From: Clostridium sp. CAG:921
Lineage (GTDB): Bacteria > Bacillota > Clostridia > TANB77 > CAG-465
Direction: 5' to 3'
DNA length: 5,610 nucleotides
NCBI GenBank assembly: GCA_000433135.1
Contig: HF991934.1
Coordinates: 1 to 5,610, forward strand
Shown here: positions 5,444 through 5,610 of the stretch, piece by piece
Position numbering within the stretch: the first letter of the stretch is position 1
Layout of the letters: every line of letters begins with the position of its first letter
Position numbers and translations under genes: made by a program
Notes under the pieces: model-generated
What the model saw: the letters and a program-made list of their open reading frames with translations, nothing else
What the model was told of the DNA's origin: nothing
Database searches by the model: none

Positions 5444-5610
5444 TGAATATAGATATAATTCATTTTGTAATCGTTAGTATAATTGCAATTTTACTTGGAC
5501 AGTTAACACTACATTTGACAAAAAAGTTACCACCAGTTGTAAAAGAGGAAATAACGTATAAAGAATTTTTTAAAAGCTTAAGAAATGACTTTAAGCTGGA
5601 TTTTATTTAT
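5443..5610 (+). CDS. N-terminus of a membrane protein, possibly prepilin peptidase (A24 type); cut by window edge
   Basis: An open frame of 56 codons runs from a GTG at 5443 to the window end without a stop. AAAGGTG (5429-5435), 7 bases before the GTG, supports this start, and the one-base TAGTG overlap with yqeG indicates translational coupling. Residues about 4-24 form a hydrophobic segment, followed by basic KKLPP and a charged stretch with PPVVKEEITYKEFFK at 30-44. From memory, clostridial A24 prepilin peptidases begin in this way, but the catalytic Asp motifs lie beyond the window, so the product is a tentative inference. If correct it would process type IV pilin-like or competence pseudopilin precursors at the membrane. 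Confidence 0.6.
   Translation, partial: MNIDIIHFVIVSIIAILLGQLTLHLTKKLPPVVKEEITYKEFFKSLRNDFKLDFIY

Overview
The window looks like chromosome of a spore-forming, low-GC Firmicute, most likely a Clostridium or close relative. The DNA is very AT-rich, Shine-Dalgarno sites are strong (AAGGAGG type), and a SpoIID/LytB-domain protein, a perfect pair of Spo0A boxes, a YqeG phosphatase and a TrhA/hemolysin III protein are present. The species cannot be named from this sequence.

Layout. 56-1381 (minus) encodes a membrane-anchored SpoIID/LytB-domain protein with an unusual 60-residue cytoplasmic N-terminus. 1382-2461 is a sparsely coding stretch. It holds a possible 41-residue single-span membrane peptide (1546-1671), an A-rich 12-bp tandem repeat (1732-1791), and then the most notable locus of the window. 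At that locus two perfect 0A boxes lie 10 bp apart, directly upstream of a perfect TTGACA-N17-TATAAT promoter, and the promoter drives an unrecognised 95-residue tyrosine-rich protein (1958-2245). 2422-2577 (minus) is a self-contained tRNA-Glu(CTC) unit with its own consensus promoter and terminator. 2705-4829 (minus) is a probable two-gene transcription unit, tyrS followed by a TrhA/hemolysin III gene, ending in a hairpin that could work in both directions. From 4847 (plus) a divergent unit starts with a yqeG-type HAD phosphatase. Its stop codon overlaps by one base the GTG start of a membrane protein that runs off the window edge, possibly a prepilin peptidase.

How the genes relate. tyrS, tRNA-Glu and yqeG are housekeeping genes. 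The SpoIID-like protein and the 0A-box-controlled gene both point to sporulation or stationary-phase physiology, but they are divergent and separated by about 580 bases, so no shared operon is implied. The best candidate for something undescribed is the 95-residue protein: its control region reads as a direct Spo0A-activated sigma-A promoter, while its sequence suggests no known family to me. No CRISPR array, insertion sequence, prophage gene or T-box/riboswitch was seen.
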